Origin: RYN-230 sp963829725
GTDB lineage: Bacteria > Actinomycetota > Actinomycetes > Streptosporangiales > Streptosporangiaceae
Direction: 5' to 3'
Assembly (NCBI GenBank): GCA_963829725.1
Contig: CAWHJW010000017.1
Span: 198,970 to 262,969 of the forward strand
DNA length: 64,000 bases
Numbering within the stretch: position 1 is the first letter of the stretch; each line of letters starts with the position of its first letter. Positions 18,790 through 28,701 of the stretch are shown one piece after another. A program made the translations under genes and the position numbers. The notes below the pieces were generated by a model. The model had not been told where the DNA came from. It made no database searches and saw only the letters and a list, made by a program, of their open reading frames with translations.

Positions 18790-19930
18790 AACTACATGGC
18801 TGTGGCTGTCTCCTCCAGGAGCCCATCGCTGAGCATCCTGCCGTCATGATCGTCGGCCCCCGCGCCTGCGGGAAAACCACGACCGGACGACGTCACTGTG
18901 CTGGTCAACTGCGGCTGGACCGGCCAGCCGAAGCGGCCTTCGCCCGTGCGGACCCGGACGCAGCCGCGGCCGACGGCCCGTTCCGTTGCTGCTCGACGAG
19001 TGGCAGTACGTCCCCGATGTTCTCGGTGCGGTCAAAGCGGGCGGTGGATGAGAGGGCTGGACCCGGGCACTTCGTACTGACTGGCTCAGCCCAGGCCGGT
19101 CTTACTGCCGCGGGCTGGCCCCGCTACCGGACGGCTGATCCGAGTTCAGATGTACGGGCTGGCCGAGCGTGAACTTGCTGGGCAAGTCTCCCGGCCGCCC
19201 CTGCCCGACCTGCTGGCAGCGGACGGACTTGCGCAGATAACCATGCCATCCGACGTGCCGGACGTGCGTGGTTACGTAGCACTGGCACTGCGGGGTGGCT
19301 TCCCCGAGGTTGCTCTGGCCGGAAGTGACCGAGCCCGGGGCCGGTGGCTGGCAAGCTACGTCAACCAAGTCGTGTCCCGGGACGTATCACTGCTCGGCAC
19401 GGTTCGGGACCCAGCGCGGCTGCGCCGCTACCTACGGACGGTAGCCGCCAGCACCGCCGGGATCCCGGCCATGAAGACACTTCTCGACGTGGCGGGCATC
19501 GACCGGTCCACAGGCCTGGCCTATGACACGACGCTCCAACAATTGATGATCACGGAGTCGCTTCCGGCATGGTCATCCAACCGGCTCAGCCGTCTCATCC
19601 GGCTGCCCAAGCGCTATCTCGTTGATCCGGCATTCCTGGGGCCGTTGGTTGCTTGGTGTGGATGCCCGGTCAGTCCCGCGGGATGGTGACCTACTCGGCA
19701 GAGTGCTCGATAGCTTCGTCATGGCGCAGTTGCGCTCCGATCGAGTGGTGAGCGAGCTTTCGCCGACGCTTTATCACATCCGGGACGCTAACGGCAGGCA
19801 TGAGGTAGACATCGTGGCCGAAGCGGCGGACGGACGAGTCATCGGTTTCGAAGTCAAAGCAGATGCGGCTCCGGGCCCTGAATCTGCCCGACATCTGCGC
19901 TGGCTTCAGGATGCCCTGGGCGGCAGGTAA
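18790..19930 (+). pseudogene. Frameshifted DUF4143 AAA ATPase
   Basis: A P-loop piece (VGPRACGKTTT, near 18848), a Walker B region (LLLDEWQYVPDVL), an arginine-finger region (HFVLTGSAQA), a long central part (19150-19689) and a C-terminal part with DIVAEAADGRVIGFEVKA (to 19930) lie in at least three plus-strand frames. The order matches AAA_14/DUF4143 proteins, which often act with toxin or defence modules. At least two frameshifts and a lost stretch near 18900 make it non-functional as read. Confidence 0.75.
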
Positions 19931-20000
19931 GCGGCGGCTACGGCGGCACTCACCAGGGCCACGGCGATTAGCCATCGGGGGCGTGGGGAGATCGGCGAGA

Positions 20001-20921
20001 TTAGCGGACCGGGGGCGGCGTAAACTCCGCGCTGGCGGCCAGGCGGGGATCCCAGGAGCACATCACGCAGGCCTGGCGGAACGCGGACCGTGCGAACTCC
20101 AGCGCCGCCGCCCGCGGATCCGCGGCGGCCCGGACATCGTCCCAGTCCAGCACGTACTCCCCCAGCGCGCCGTCCCACCGCGCGGCGGACGGGGACAGCT
20201 TCATCCCGTCGAACCCCTCGGGCGCGGGGTGCGCGTAGGCGTAGAACGCGGCCTTCGGGTACCGCCCATCGCCGGGCCACCAGCCGATGGCCACCTCCTG
20301 GGCGTCCATCGCGTTGCGCATGATGAACTCGCCCGACGGCGGGTCGGCGCTGGCCCCGGAGAACAGGTTCACCGACAGGTCGAAGGAGCCCCACCAGGCG
20401 TTGACCGGCGTGGACCGGCCCCGGTAGGGGGCCCGGAAGGCGGCCAGCACCAGGGCCGCCTGGGTCGCCGCGGCGAAGTAACCGGCCACCTGGCCCGGGT
20501 CATAGGTCGCGTGCTCGGTGTCGGCGTCCAGCGGGACGCTCCAGGGCACCTCCTGCGGGTTGGCCTTGATCTGCACCGGGCCGCCGAGGCGGCGCACCGC
20601 GGCCAGCACCTCGCGGGTCACCTCGCCGACCGGGCGGTCCGGCGCGAGCGGCACCCGGTCGGACTGGCCGTCGCTGTGCTCCACCACGGCCTCGTGGCGC
20701 CGCAGGTCCAGCGCGGCGACCAGCGCACCGCTGCCGTCCGGGGCGGGCAGCGGCGCGGTCTCCCAGCCGCGCGCGGTCAGCCGCAGCGCCGCGTGCTGCA
20801 GTTGCGGCTCGGGGGGCGCCAGCGCGACGGCCAGCTTCCCCAGCACTTGGGTGTGGGCGTGCAGCGTGTCACAGGTCGCCCGCCATCCGTCATAGGAGCA
20901 CGCGGGCCAGGTAACCGGCAT
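20001..20921 (-). CDS. DUF5996 family protein
   Basis: The 306-residue protein matches the DUF5996 pattern: an N-terminal WPACSYDGWRATCDTLHAHT segment, QIKANPQEVPW, and a conserved centre with VNAWWGSFDLSVNLFSG. No transmembrane helix or signal peptide is visible, so it is probably cytosolic. Its biochemical role is unknown. It stands alone between the decayed ATPase and the large LuxR regulator. Confidence 0.8.
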   Translation of the reverse strand: MPVTWPACSYDGWRATCDTLHAHTQVLGKLAVALAPPEPQLQHAALRLTARGWETAPLPAPDGSGALVAALDLRRHEAVVEHSDGQSDRVPLAPDRPVGEVTREVLAAVRRLGGPVQIKANPQEVPWSVPLDADTEHATYDPGQVAGYFAAATQAALVLAAFRAPYRGRSTPVNAWWGSFDLSVNLFSGASADPPSGEFIMRNAMDAQEVAIGWWPGDGRYPKAAFYAYAHPAPEGFDGMKLSPSAARWDGALGEYVLDWDDVRAAADPRAAALEFARSAFRQACVMCSWDPRLAASAEFTPPPVR

Positions 20922-21094
20922 GACAGCAGGCTAGCCCGGCCGTCCGGCGCCGTGCAGCCGGCATGCCCCGCCGCGCGGCAGGCACGCCCCGCCCATCGGC
21001 TAGCTACGCAGCGCGCACGCCCCGCCGGCCCGCCAGCCACGCAGCACGCCCGCCCACGAGCCCGTGCCACCCGTACCGCTCGAAGCCGGTCTGG

Positions 21095-23689
21095 TCACCG
21101 GCCCACGGCGCCGGCCAGGCCGAGCCGGGCCGCTTCCGCGGCGGCCGCGTTACGCGTCGGCGTGCCCAGCTTGGCCAGCACCGCGGACACGTGATGATCC
21201 ACCGTCTTGGCCGAGATGAACAGGCGTTCCGCGATCTCCGCGTTCGTGCAGCCCGCACAGATCAGGTCCAGGACCTCGCGTTCGCGCCGGGTCAGCCCTA
21301 GCGGATGCTCCCGGGTCGCGGTGCGCGGCCCCGCCGGGATGGACCGGATGCCGAGGGCGCGCATCTTCTTCCGGGCCACCCGGATGACGGCGGCTGCGCG
21401 CAGGCCGGTGAGGATCTGCAGGGCCTCACGCAGGGCGTCCTCCTCCACGGCGTCCAGCAGCGCCATCGCGGCCTCGTAGGGGCAGCCCATGTGCTGCCAG
21501 AGGCGCGCCGCACCGGCCCAGTCGCCGTCGAGCTGTCGCCGGTAGGGCTCGGCGAGGTCGCGGGGCAGTTCCCGGCTTGAACCGGTGCGCGTCAGCCAGA
21601 CGGCGAGCGCGCCACGCCCCCAGTGGTCAGCGCCAGCGCCTGAGTCGTGGGCCAGTTCGGCCTCGCGGAGCGCGGCGGCGGAGTCGCCTTCGAGCCAGCG
21701 GGCCTCGGCCCGCTCCAGCCGGACGGGCACGATGTTCTGGGCCTCCCCCGCGCCGTCGGCGTACCCGACGGCCTCGTCCAGGCACTCCCACACCCCGGGC
21801 TCACCCCGGCGGGCCCGGATCGTGCCGAGCCGGTTCAGCGGGCACAGCCGGATGCCTGGCGACGGGCCACCCCGGAGCAGGAGTTCCCCGGCTATGGCCA
21901 CGGCCTCGTCCCAGCGCCCGGTCTTCTCCAGCATGTTGGTCCGCTGGCTGCGCAGGAAGATTGAGTATGACGTGAGGTCGTGCTCGTCGCAGTAGGCCAC
22001 GCCGTCGGTGTAGTAAGCCTCCCCGCTGGCGAAGGCCTTCTCGTCGACATAGCTGGCGTAGGTGTTGACGTACGCCCGGCCCACCTGAGCTTCATGCCCG
22101 CCCCTTACCGCGACGTCCAGGGCCCGGCGCATCGCGGGGGCCCAGTCACCGCCGATCCCCAGAAGCGAACAGGCCTCGGTGTTGAGCGAGTCGCTGACTA
22201 TGTCGGTGCGGCCCAGCGGCCCGGCGATGGCCACGGCCCGGTGGGCCAGCTCGATCGCCTCAGCGTGCTCGTAGTTGACCATCCGCAGCGAGGCGAGGCT
22301 GGAATAGGCCGAGGCCAGTTCCGGGCTTGGTCCCAGCGGTTCGAGCAGCGCTATCGCAGCGGCGGCCGCGACATGCCCCTCGCTGCCCCGGCTGGCCGCG
22401 TTCAGCGCGCACGCCAGCCAGCGCAGCGTGTCGCCCTCGCGCAGCTGGTCACCCACCTGGCGCCACAGGGCGAGCGCACGCTCGCGGGCGTCGACCGCGT
22501 CCTGCCAGCGGTCCACCAGCGAGGCCTCGTGGCCGAACGCGTCGTACAGGCGGGCGGCCGTGGCGGCACCGGCACCCGCCGCGAACCGCAGGGCCCGCTC
22601 GTACTGCGCGGCCGCCTCGCGGTGCGACCCCAGCTCCGCGGCCCGGCGCGCGGCCGCGGGCGCGTAGCGCAGCACCGCGGGCCCGTCCCCAGCACCTTCG
22701 GCGTGGAAGGCCATCCGCGCGTCGTCGTCCCCGCCGGACTGGCGGATGAAATCGAGGATCCTGGCGTGGATCAGCCCGCGGCGGTGCGCGGGGATGGCTT
22801 CGGCCACCGCCAGCCGGGCGATCTCGTGCCGGAACTTACATGCCGTGCCGTCCCCCGCGAGCAGCCCGGCCGCGAGCAGTTCATCCACCGCGAACGGCGG
22901 GCAGCCGGTGACCGACTCCAGCAGCGGGAAGCCGGCCCGGGTGCCGGTCAGCGCGGCCGCGTCCAGCACCTCGCGGGCCGGGCCGGGCAGCCGGGCGGCC
23001 CGGGCCAGCACGGCGTCCCGGGCGGATGGCGGCACCTCGCTCATCCCGGCCGCCGTGACCTCGGTTACGTAGAACGGGTTGCCGCCGGTCAGCTCGTGCA
23101 GCGCGGCGGCCGGCAGCCCGCTGCCCGCCGCCAGCACCGCCGTCCCCGCCGCCGAGAGCGGGGCGAGGTCAATGCGGCGGATGGTGCGTTGGGTAGCGAG
23201 ATCTCCCAGAGCAAGCCGGAGCGGATCGCTGGCCCGCAGCCCATCGTCCCGGTAGGTCGCGATCAGCAGCACCGGGGCGTCGCGCAGCCGCCGGCCGAGG
23301 AACCGGAGCAGGTCGATGGTGGCCTCGTCAGCCCAGTGGATGTCCTCCACGACCAGCACCCGCAGCGCGCCCGGCGCGCTCACCTGCCGCAGCAGCGCGC
23401 CGAACAGCTCCTCCCGCGCCGCATCGGCCCGGCACAGCTCCTCCAGTTCGCCGCCCAGCTTGGCGGCGATGTCGAACAGCGGCCCGAGTGGCCGGGGGGT
23501 GAACAGCCCGTCGCACGCCCCCCAGAACCAGGCGGCCTCGGGCAGGTCATGCTGCAACTGCTCGACCAGCGCGGACTTGCCCACGCCGGCCTCGCCGGCC
23601 ACGAGCACCAGCCGCCCATCCCCGCCGCGGGCCTCGCCCGCGTATTCGGTGAGCGACGCGAGCTGCGCCTCCCGCTCCAACAGCTGCAC
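21095..23689 (-). CDS. Large LuxR-family ATP-binding regulator (LAL type)
   Basis: The protein (about 864 residues) has an N-terminal AAA ATPase with Walker A GEAGVGKSAL and Walker B VVEDIHWAD, a long helical TPR-like middle, and a C-terminal LuxR helix-turn-helix (LTRREREVLDLICAG, then SAKTVDHHVSAVLAKLG). Such regulators activate transcription in response to a ligand bound by the middle region, often for carbon use or secondary metabolism. I place the start at GTG 23689, where GGGAGGC lies upstream and LLEREAQLASL begins the usual N-terminus; the open frame extends further to 23743. Confidence 0.85.
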   Translation of the reverse strand: MQLLEREAQLASLTEYAGEARGGDGRLVLVAGEAGVGKSALVEQLQHDLPEAAWFWGACDGLFTPRPLGPLFDIAAKLGGELEELCRADAAREELFGALLRQVSAPGALRVLVVEDIHWADEATIDLLRFLGRRLRDAPVLLIATYRDDGLRASDPLRLALGDLATQRTIRRIDLAPLSAAGTAVLAAGSGLPAAALHELTGGNPFYVTEVTAAGMSEVPPSARDAVLARAARLPGPAREVLDAAALTGTRAGFPLLESVTGCPPFAVDELLAAGLLAGDGTACKFRHEIARLAVAEAIPAHRRGLIHARILDFIRQSGGDDDARMAFHAEGAGDGPAVLRYAPAAARRAAELGSHREAAAQYERALRFAAGAGAATAARLYDAFGHEASLVDRWQDAVDARERALALWRQVGDQLREGDTLRWLACALNAASRGSEGHVAAAAAIALLEPLGPSPELASAYSSLASLRMVNYEHAEAIELAHRAVAIAGPLGRTDIVSDSLNTEACSLLGIGGDWAPAMRRALDVAVRGGHEAQVGRAYVNTYASYVDEKAFASGEAYYTDGVAYCDEHDLTSYSIFLRSQRTNMLEKTGRWDEAVAIAGELLLRGGPSPGIRLCPLNRLGTIRARRGEPGVWECLDEAVGYADGAGEAQNIVPVRLERAEARWLEGDSAAALREAELAHDSGAGADHWGRGALAVWLTRTGSSRELPRDLAEPYRRQLDGDWAGAARLWQHMGCPYEAAMALLDAVEEDALREALQILTGLRAAAVIRVARKKMRALGIRSIPAGPRTATREHPLGLTRREREVLDLICAGCTNAEIAERLFISAKTVDHHVSAVLAKLGTPTRNAAAAEAARLGLAGAVGR

Positions 23690-23889
23690 GCCTCCCAGTG
23701 TCCATGACCACCAGCCCGAGCACCACCAGGCATAACGTCCCAATCGGCGTACTGCCCCAAGATGGGCCGGCCGCCTGCGAAATCTGGGGAGGGCCGGGCC
23801 GGAAACTGGGGAACCGCTCCCGATCCGGCCGCCGGGCCGCGCGGCCTACGGTCGCCAGGTACCGAGCAATCAAGACCGAGGAGACCCTG

Positions 23890-24141
23890 ATGCCGCTCTA
23901 CATGGACGTGCACACCATCGACGGCGGCGTGCGCGCCGACGACGTGGCCAAGGCACACACCGCCGACCTGCAGGTGCAGGGCCAGCACGACGTGCGTTAC
24001 CTGCGCTACTGGGTGGACGAGGAGCAGGGCAAGGTGTTCTGCCTGGCCGAGGCCCCGTCCGCGGAGGCCGCCGCGACGGTGCACCGCGAGGCGCACGGCC
24101 TGGTCGCCGGCGCCGTCTACCAGGTCCAGGAAGGTTCCTGA
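23890..24141 (+). CDS. DUF4242 small protein (SCO4226-like)
   Basis: This 83-residue protein has the DUF4242 pattern: MPLYMDVHT at the start, VRYLRYWVDEEQGKVFCL in the middle and VHREAHGL near the end. A Streptomyces member (SCO4226) is known as a small ferredoxin-like-fold nickel-binding protein; metal binding here is by analogy only. ATG 23890 follows GAGGAG. It is divergent from the LuxR regulator, which might control it. Confidence 0.8.
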   Translation: MPLYMDVHTIDGGVRADDVAKAHTADLQVQGQHDVRYLRYWVDEEQGKVFCLAEAPSAEAAATVHREAHGLVAGAVYQVQEGS

Positions 24142-24184
24142 AGCCGCCGTGGCAGCTAGCCCGGCATCCCGGAGAGGACTCACC

Positions 24185-24517
24185 ATGAACACTGCCCACC
24201 GTTTCCTGCGTACCACTGCGGCCCGGATCGCCGTCCGGCTGGCCGCCATGGCCGCCGCGGCGGCGGCCGCGGCGGCCGCCGCGCTGGCCGTGGCGCCCGC
24301 GGCCTTCGCCACCGAGGTCCCGGCACCGCCGGCCGACGGGGGAGCGGCCGCGCCGGCCGCGGTGCACACCGTCGTGGTCGGCGGCACCCCCGGATGGCAG
24401 ATCGCCCTGCTGGCCGTGGGCGCCGCCGTGCTCGCCGCCGCGGCCGCCGTGCTGCTGGACCGGGCGCTGCGGGCGCGCCGGGCCGCCCCGCGGCTCGGCC
24501 GTGGCACGGCCAGCTGA
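24185..24517 (+). CDS. Small secreted or membrane-anchored Ala-rich protein
   Basis: The 110-residue product has a basic start, an extremely Ala-rich hydrophobic segment (about 17-37) ending in a possible AFA cleavage site, an external Pro/Ala linker, a second hydrophobic segment (about 70-92) and a basic tail of Arg residues. This is the topology of a small single-pass surface protein. ATG 24185 is preceded by GGAGAGG. It follows the DUF4242 gene by 43 bp and is probably cotranscribed. I do not recognise a family. Confidence 0.6.
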   Translation: MNTAHRFLRTTAARIAVRLAAMAAAAAAAAAAALAVAPAAFATEVPAPPADGGAAAPAAVHTVVVGGTPGWQIALLAVGAAVLAAAAAVLLDRALRARRAAPRLGRGTAS

Positions 24518-24733
24518 CCGTTACCGGGCCGGGACGGGGCACAGTCGGCTGGCTGCCCCCGGCCCGGCCGGGACCCGGGCGGCCCCGGCTCCGGCCACCT
24601 CGTCCCGGGTGGAACCGGTTTAACCCCGATGACCTGCGGAAATACCTGATCTTGAGGGGGAGGCTCGGCGCTGCCTGGGTTGATGCCGCCAGCCGGCGCC
24701 CGGGGATCAGCGACGGCCGATCGGGGGATCGCG

Positions 24734-26079
24734 ATGGCCAGGGCCGGGCTGCCCGCGCCAGGGCAGCAAGAGAGCGCGGAGAGCCGCGGGCTCAGGCAGA
24801 CCTGCATGAGCAACCTGCTGGCCGCCACCGGCGAACGGGTGTACTTCAAGGACCGGATGAGCCGGTTCCTGTTCGTCAGCGCCGGCTGGATCGCCGCGTG
24901 CGCGCCGGGCCGGACCACAGCGGAACTGGCCGGCAAGACCGACTTCGACGTGTTCAGCGCCCAGCACGCCACGGCCGCCTTCGCCGACGAGCAGCGGATC
25001 ATCCAGACCGGCGAGCCGATCGTCGGGCAGGTGGAGCTGGAGACCTACAGCGGCCGGCCGGACGCCTGGGTGTCGACCACCAAGATGCCGCTGCGGGATG
25101 AGCACGGCCAGATCATCGGCACCTTCGGCATCTCCCGGGATATCACCGCCCAGGTCCAGGCCGAGCACGCGCTGGCCGATCAGGCCCTCGAGCTGTCCCG
25201 GCGGAACGAGCGGCTCCTGGAACTGGACGCGCTCAAGGACGAGTTCGTCGCCCTGGTCTCGCACGAACTGCGGACCCCGCTGACCTCGATCATCGGCTAC
25301 GTGAAGCTGCTGCGGGACGATCGCGCCACCGGGCTGGACGCGGAGCACTTCGCCGAGGTGATCGAGCGCAACGCCGAGCGACTGCTGCGCCTCGTCGGGG
25401 ACCTGCTGTTCCTGTCCCAGGTCCAGTCGGGCAAGCTGGCCGTGGAGTTCCGCGCGGCGGATCTCGCGGACATCGCGTTCCAGGCGGTCCAGGAGATCCG
25501 GCCGGAAGCCGAACGCAAGCGGATCGACCTGGTGCTCACCGCGACCGCGGTGCGGTGCGAGGCGGTCGACCCGCTGCGCATCGCCCAACTGCTCGGGAAC
25601 CTGCTGTCCAACGCGGTCAAGTTCACCCCGCCAGGCGGCCACGTCGAGGTCCGGGTGGAGCGGCACGAGGACGAGGCGGTGCTGACCGTCAGCGACACCG
25701 GGCTGGGCATCCCGGCCGCGGACCAGGATGCCATCTTCGAGCGGTTCTTCCGTACCGCGAGCGCGACCGAGCACGTCATCCCCGGCACCGGGCTGGGGCT
25801 GACCATTTCCAGGGCCATCGTGGAGGCGCACGGCGGCAGCATCGCGGTGGACAGCGACGAGGGCCGGGGCGCGACCTTCACGGTCCGGCTGCCCGCGGCG
25901 GAACCGGGCAGCTTAGGAGAGGTCCGGGCCGGAGTGCCGGAGTGCCGGAGTGCCGGGCCAACATTGACAGGAATCCTGTTGGACAGCAGGATGCGAAGGT
26001 CGCCCAGGCCGCCGCGGTCGGCATCGCCGGGGCCGCCCAGCAGCCCGTCGGCCAGCAGTTCCCGGAGCCACCGAAGTGA
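24734..26079 (+). CDS. PAS sensor histidine kinase whose 3' frame depends on an 8-bp repeat
   Basis: The protein has an N-terminal PAS domain (ERVYFKDRMSRFLFVSAGW to GTFGISRDIT), a HisKA domain with LVSHELRTPLTSIIGY, and a complete ATPase domain (NLLSNAVKF, DTGLGIP, GTGLGLTISRAIVEAHGG). As sequenced, the frame passes an 8-bp triple repeat at 25931-25954 and stays open to 26629, running 550 bp out of frame through the next gene. With two repeat copies the frame would instead end at TGA 26077-26079, overlapping the next GTG by 3 bp. I give that reconstructed end. The start is uncertain; ATG 24734 has GGGGGAT upstream, and the frame is open from 24680. Confidence 0.75.
25931..25954 (+). repeat. 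Three perfect tandem copies of GGAGTGCC
   Basis: The 8-bp unit is repeated three times without mismatch at the 3' end of the kinase gene. Gain or loss of one unit changes the reading frame. Two copies restore a tail ending in a stop that overlaps the next gene's start. Confidence 0.9.
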
Positions 26080-26954
26080 GCATCGACCTGGACGCGGTCA
26101 CCGCCATCGACGCCCACGTGCACGTCGAGGCCGACCAGCACGGCTGCTTCTCCCTGGACGACGAGCTCATCGCCGCCTCGGCCCAGTACTTCAGCACCGG
26201 TGCCGACCGGACACCGACCATCGACCGCATCGCCGGGTACTACCGGGCCCGGAACATGGCCGCGGTGGTGTTCACCGTGGACGCGCACACCGCCACCGGG
26301 CACCCGGCCCTCTCCAGCCTGGAGATCGTCGAGCAGGCCGCCGCGTTCGGCGACGTGCTCATCCCCTTCGCCTCGGTGGACCCGCACGACGGCGAGGAAG
26401 CCGTTTCCGCGCTGCGCACACTGGTCGCCGCCGGGGCCCGGGGGCTGAAGCTGCACCCCTCGCTGCAGGGTTTCGCGCCCAACCAGGAGCGCTGGTACCC
26501 GCTGTACGAGGCCGCCGCGCAGCTGGGCATCCCGGTGGTGTTCCACACCGGCCAGACCGGCATCGGAGCCGGCCTGCCGGGCGGCCGGGGCATCAAGCTC
26601 CGGTACTCCGACCCGATGCTGCTGGATGACGTGGCCGCCGACCATCCGCAGCTCACCATGGTGCTGGCGCACCCGTCCGTACCGTGGCAGGACGCGGCCA
26701 TCTCGATCGCCACGCACAAGGCCAACGTCTACATCGACCTGTCCGGCTGGTCGCCGAAGTACTTCCCTCCGCAGCTGGTCCGGGCGGCGAACGGGCTGCT
26801 CAAGCACAAGCTGCTGTTCGGCTCGGACTACCCGGTGCTGACGCCGGACCGGTGGCTGCGCGATTTCGCCGCCCTGGAGATCAAGCCCGAGGTCAAGCCG
26901 CTGATCTTCAAGGAGAACGCGGCCCGGATGCTGGGGCTGGCGAGCCGGCCGTGA
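26076..26954 (+). CDS. Amidohydrolase-family metal hydrolase (PF04909-like)
   Basis: The 292-residue protein is a TIM-barrel amidohydrolase of the ACMSD / 4-oxalomesaconate hydratase-like group. It shows DAHVHVE (first metal ligands), LKLHPSLQGF, VVFHTGQTG, VLAHPSVPW and the metal-binding Asp in FGSDYPV. The substrate is not evident; family members hydrolyse or decarboxylate small carboxylates. GTG 26076 overlaps the reconstructed kinase stop, and its own stop overlaps the GTG of the acyl-CoA ligase, so the two enzymes are translationally coupled and may act in one catabolic route. Confidence 0.82.
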   Translation: MSIDLDAVTAIDAHVHVEADQHGCFSLDDELIAASAQYFSTGADRTPTIDRIAGYYRARNMAAVVFTVDAHTATGHPALSSLEIVEQAAAFGDVLIPFASVDPHDGEEAVSALRTLVAAGARGLKLHPSLQGFAPNQERWYPLYEAAAQLGIPVVFHTGQTGIGAGLPGGRGIKLRYSDPMLLDDVAADHPQLTMVLAHPSVPWQDAAISIATHKANVYIDLSGWSPKYFPPQLVRAANGLLKHKLLFGSDYPVLTPDRWLRDFAALEIKPEVKPLIFKENAARMLGLASRP

Positions 26955-28567
26955 CCGACATCGGCGTCGGGAGCTGGCCGGCCCGCCGCGCCCGGATCGA
27001 CCCGCAGGGCGTCGCGTTCCGGCAGGGTGCCCGGGCGGTCAGCTACCTGGAACTGGCCCGGCGGGTGGACGCCCTGGCCGCGTCCCTCGCCCGGGTGGGC
27101 ACCGGGCGCGGCGACAAGATCGCCTATCTGGGCCCCAACGACATCGCCACCTTCGAGACGCTGTTCGCCGCCGGACGGCTCGGCGCGGTGTTCGTCCCGC
27201 TGAACATCCGGCTCTCGCCACCCGAGATCGCGGCCCTGCTCACCGACTGCGCCGCCCGGGTGCTGGTCTACGGCCCGGAATCGGCCGCCCTGGCCGATGC
27301 CGCGGTGCGGCTGGCTCCGGTCGGGCAGCTGATCGCGCTACGCCCCGCCGGGGACCCGGGCGGCCTCGATTACCGGCAGCTGGCGACGGCGCCGGACCCG
27401 GCGGGGCCCGGCGGCGGGCCGCCGGGTGACGGGCACGCCGCCGTGTCACTCGACGACGATGCGCTGCTGCTGTACACCAGCGGCAGCACCGGGCACCCCA
27501 AGGGCGTGCTGCTCACGCACGGCAACATCACCTTCAACACGGTCAACCAGCTCGCCGCCACCGACGTGCTGTCCACCGACGTGGTGCTGTGCTCCGCGCC
27601 GCTGTTCCACGTGGCCGGGCTGGGCCAGGTCACCCTGCCGACCTTCTTCAAGGGCGGCACCATCGTCGTGGCACCCCGGTTCGACGCGGGCCCGGTGCTC
27701 GGCATGCTCGCGGAGCTGGGCGTGACCGCCTTCCCGGCCGTGCCCACGATGCTGCAGCAGATGTGCGATCACCCGGGCTTCGCCGCCGCCGACCTGAGCT
27801 CGCTGCGCTACATCGTCTACGGCGGCTCCCCCGTGCTGGCCCGGGTGGCCCAGGCCTGGGCCGGGCGCGGCGTGCTGCTCCTCCAGGGGTACGGGATGAC
27901 CGAAGCCGCCCCCGGGGTCCTGCTCTCCGCGCCCGCCGGTGCGCTGGACCGCGTGCTGTCGGCGGGCGTCCCGCAATTCTACGTAGACCTGGCCCTGCTG
28001 GCACCGGACGGCAGGGTCACCCGGCCGCCCGGGACCGGGGAACTGCTGGCCCGGGGGCCAAACGTGTTCGGCGGGTACCTCAACCGTCCCGCGGAGTCGG
28101 CCCGGGCGCTGGACGGTGGCTGGCTGCACACCGGCGACATCGTCCGGATGGACCCCGACGGCTGGGGCTACGTGGTCGGCCGGGCCAAAGACATGATCAT
28201 CTCAGGCGGGGAGAACATCTACCCGGCCGAAGTCGAGGGCGCCATCGCCGAGATGCCGGGGGTGGCCGACACGGCCGTGGTCGGCGTGCCGGATGAGCGG
28301 TGGGGCGAGGTGGGCTTCGCCGTGGTGGTGCCGCACGACGGGGCCGTCATCGACCCCGGGGAGGTCCGGGCCCACCTGGGCCAGCGGCTCGCCCGCTACA
28401 AGATCCCGAAGTACATCCGCATCGCCGGCGGCCTGCCCCGGACCAGCACCGGGAAGGTCATCAGGGCGGCGCTCCGGGAACTGGCCGCCGGGCAGCTGGC
28501 CGCCGGGCAACGGGACGCCGGCCCTACCGCTGACCTCGGTCGGGGCCCCGGCGGGCCGGGCGGCTGA
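26951..28567 (+). CDS. Acyl-CoA synthetase / AMP-dependent ligase
   Basis: The enzyme (538 residues) activates a carboxylic acid with ATP and joins it to CoA. The ANL-superfamily motifs are in order: LLYTSGSTGHPKGV (P-loop), YGMTEAAPG, GWLHTGDIVRMD, the hinge GRAKDMIISGGENIYPAEVE, and the C-terminal catalytic Lys in LPRTSTGKVIR. The final 30 residues are an Ala/Gly-rich tail. GTG 26951 overlaps the amidohydrolase stop by 4 bp. The pairing with an amidohydrolase suggests breakdown of an aromatic or short-chain acid; the substrate is inference. Confidence 0.88.
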   Translation: MTDIGVGSWPARRARIDPQGVAFRQGARAVSYLELARRVDALAASLARVGTGRGDKIAYLGPNDIATFETLFAAGRLGAVFVPLNIRLSPPEIAALLTDCAARVLVYGPESAALADAAVRLAPVGQLIALRPAGDPGGLDYRQLATAPDPAGPGGGPPGDGHAAVSLDDDALLLYTSGSTGHPKGVLLTHGNITFNTVNQLAATDVLSTDVVLCSAPLFHVAGLGQVTLPTFFKGGTIVVAPRFDAGPVLGMLAELGVTAFPAVPTMLQQMCDHPGFAAADLSSLRYIVYGGSPVLARVAQAWAGRGVLLLQGYGMTEAAPGVLLSAPAGALDRVLSAGVPQFYVDLALLAPDGRVTRPPGTGELLARGPNVFGGYLNRPAESARALDGGWLHTGDIVRMDPDGWGYVVGRAKDMIISGGENIYPAEVEGAIAEMPGVADTAVVGVPDERWGEVGFAVVVPHDGAVIDPGEVRAHLGQRLARYKIPKYIRIAGGLPRTSTGKVIRAALRELAAGQLAAGQRDAGPTADLGRGPGGPGG

Positions 28568-28701
28568 ACTACCGGGCTCGCCCGGCCGTGAACAAGGGTG
28601 GATCCGCCGCGCGCGGGTCACGCCCGAAACCAGTGCGCCGCCGGGCCATCCGGCACGCCCGCGGCCGCCGGTCCCAGCGCTCGCCGAGGAGAGGTCGCCC
28701 C

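Noticed and set aside
21980..23707. 575-codon plus-strand frame opposite the LuxR regulator
   Set aside because: It is a GC-driven shadow; the opposite strand has Walker and helix-turn-helix motifs in order.
26080..26629. C-terminal 180-residue extension of the PAS kinase
   Set aside because: It is Arg/Pro-rich and reads the amidohydrolase gene in the wrong frame; the two-repeat form gives a natural end.
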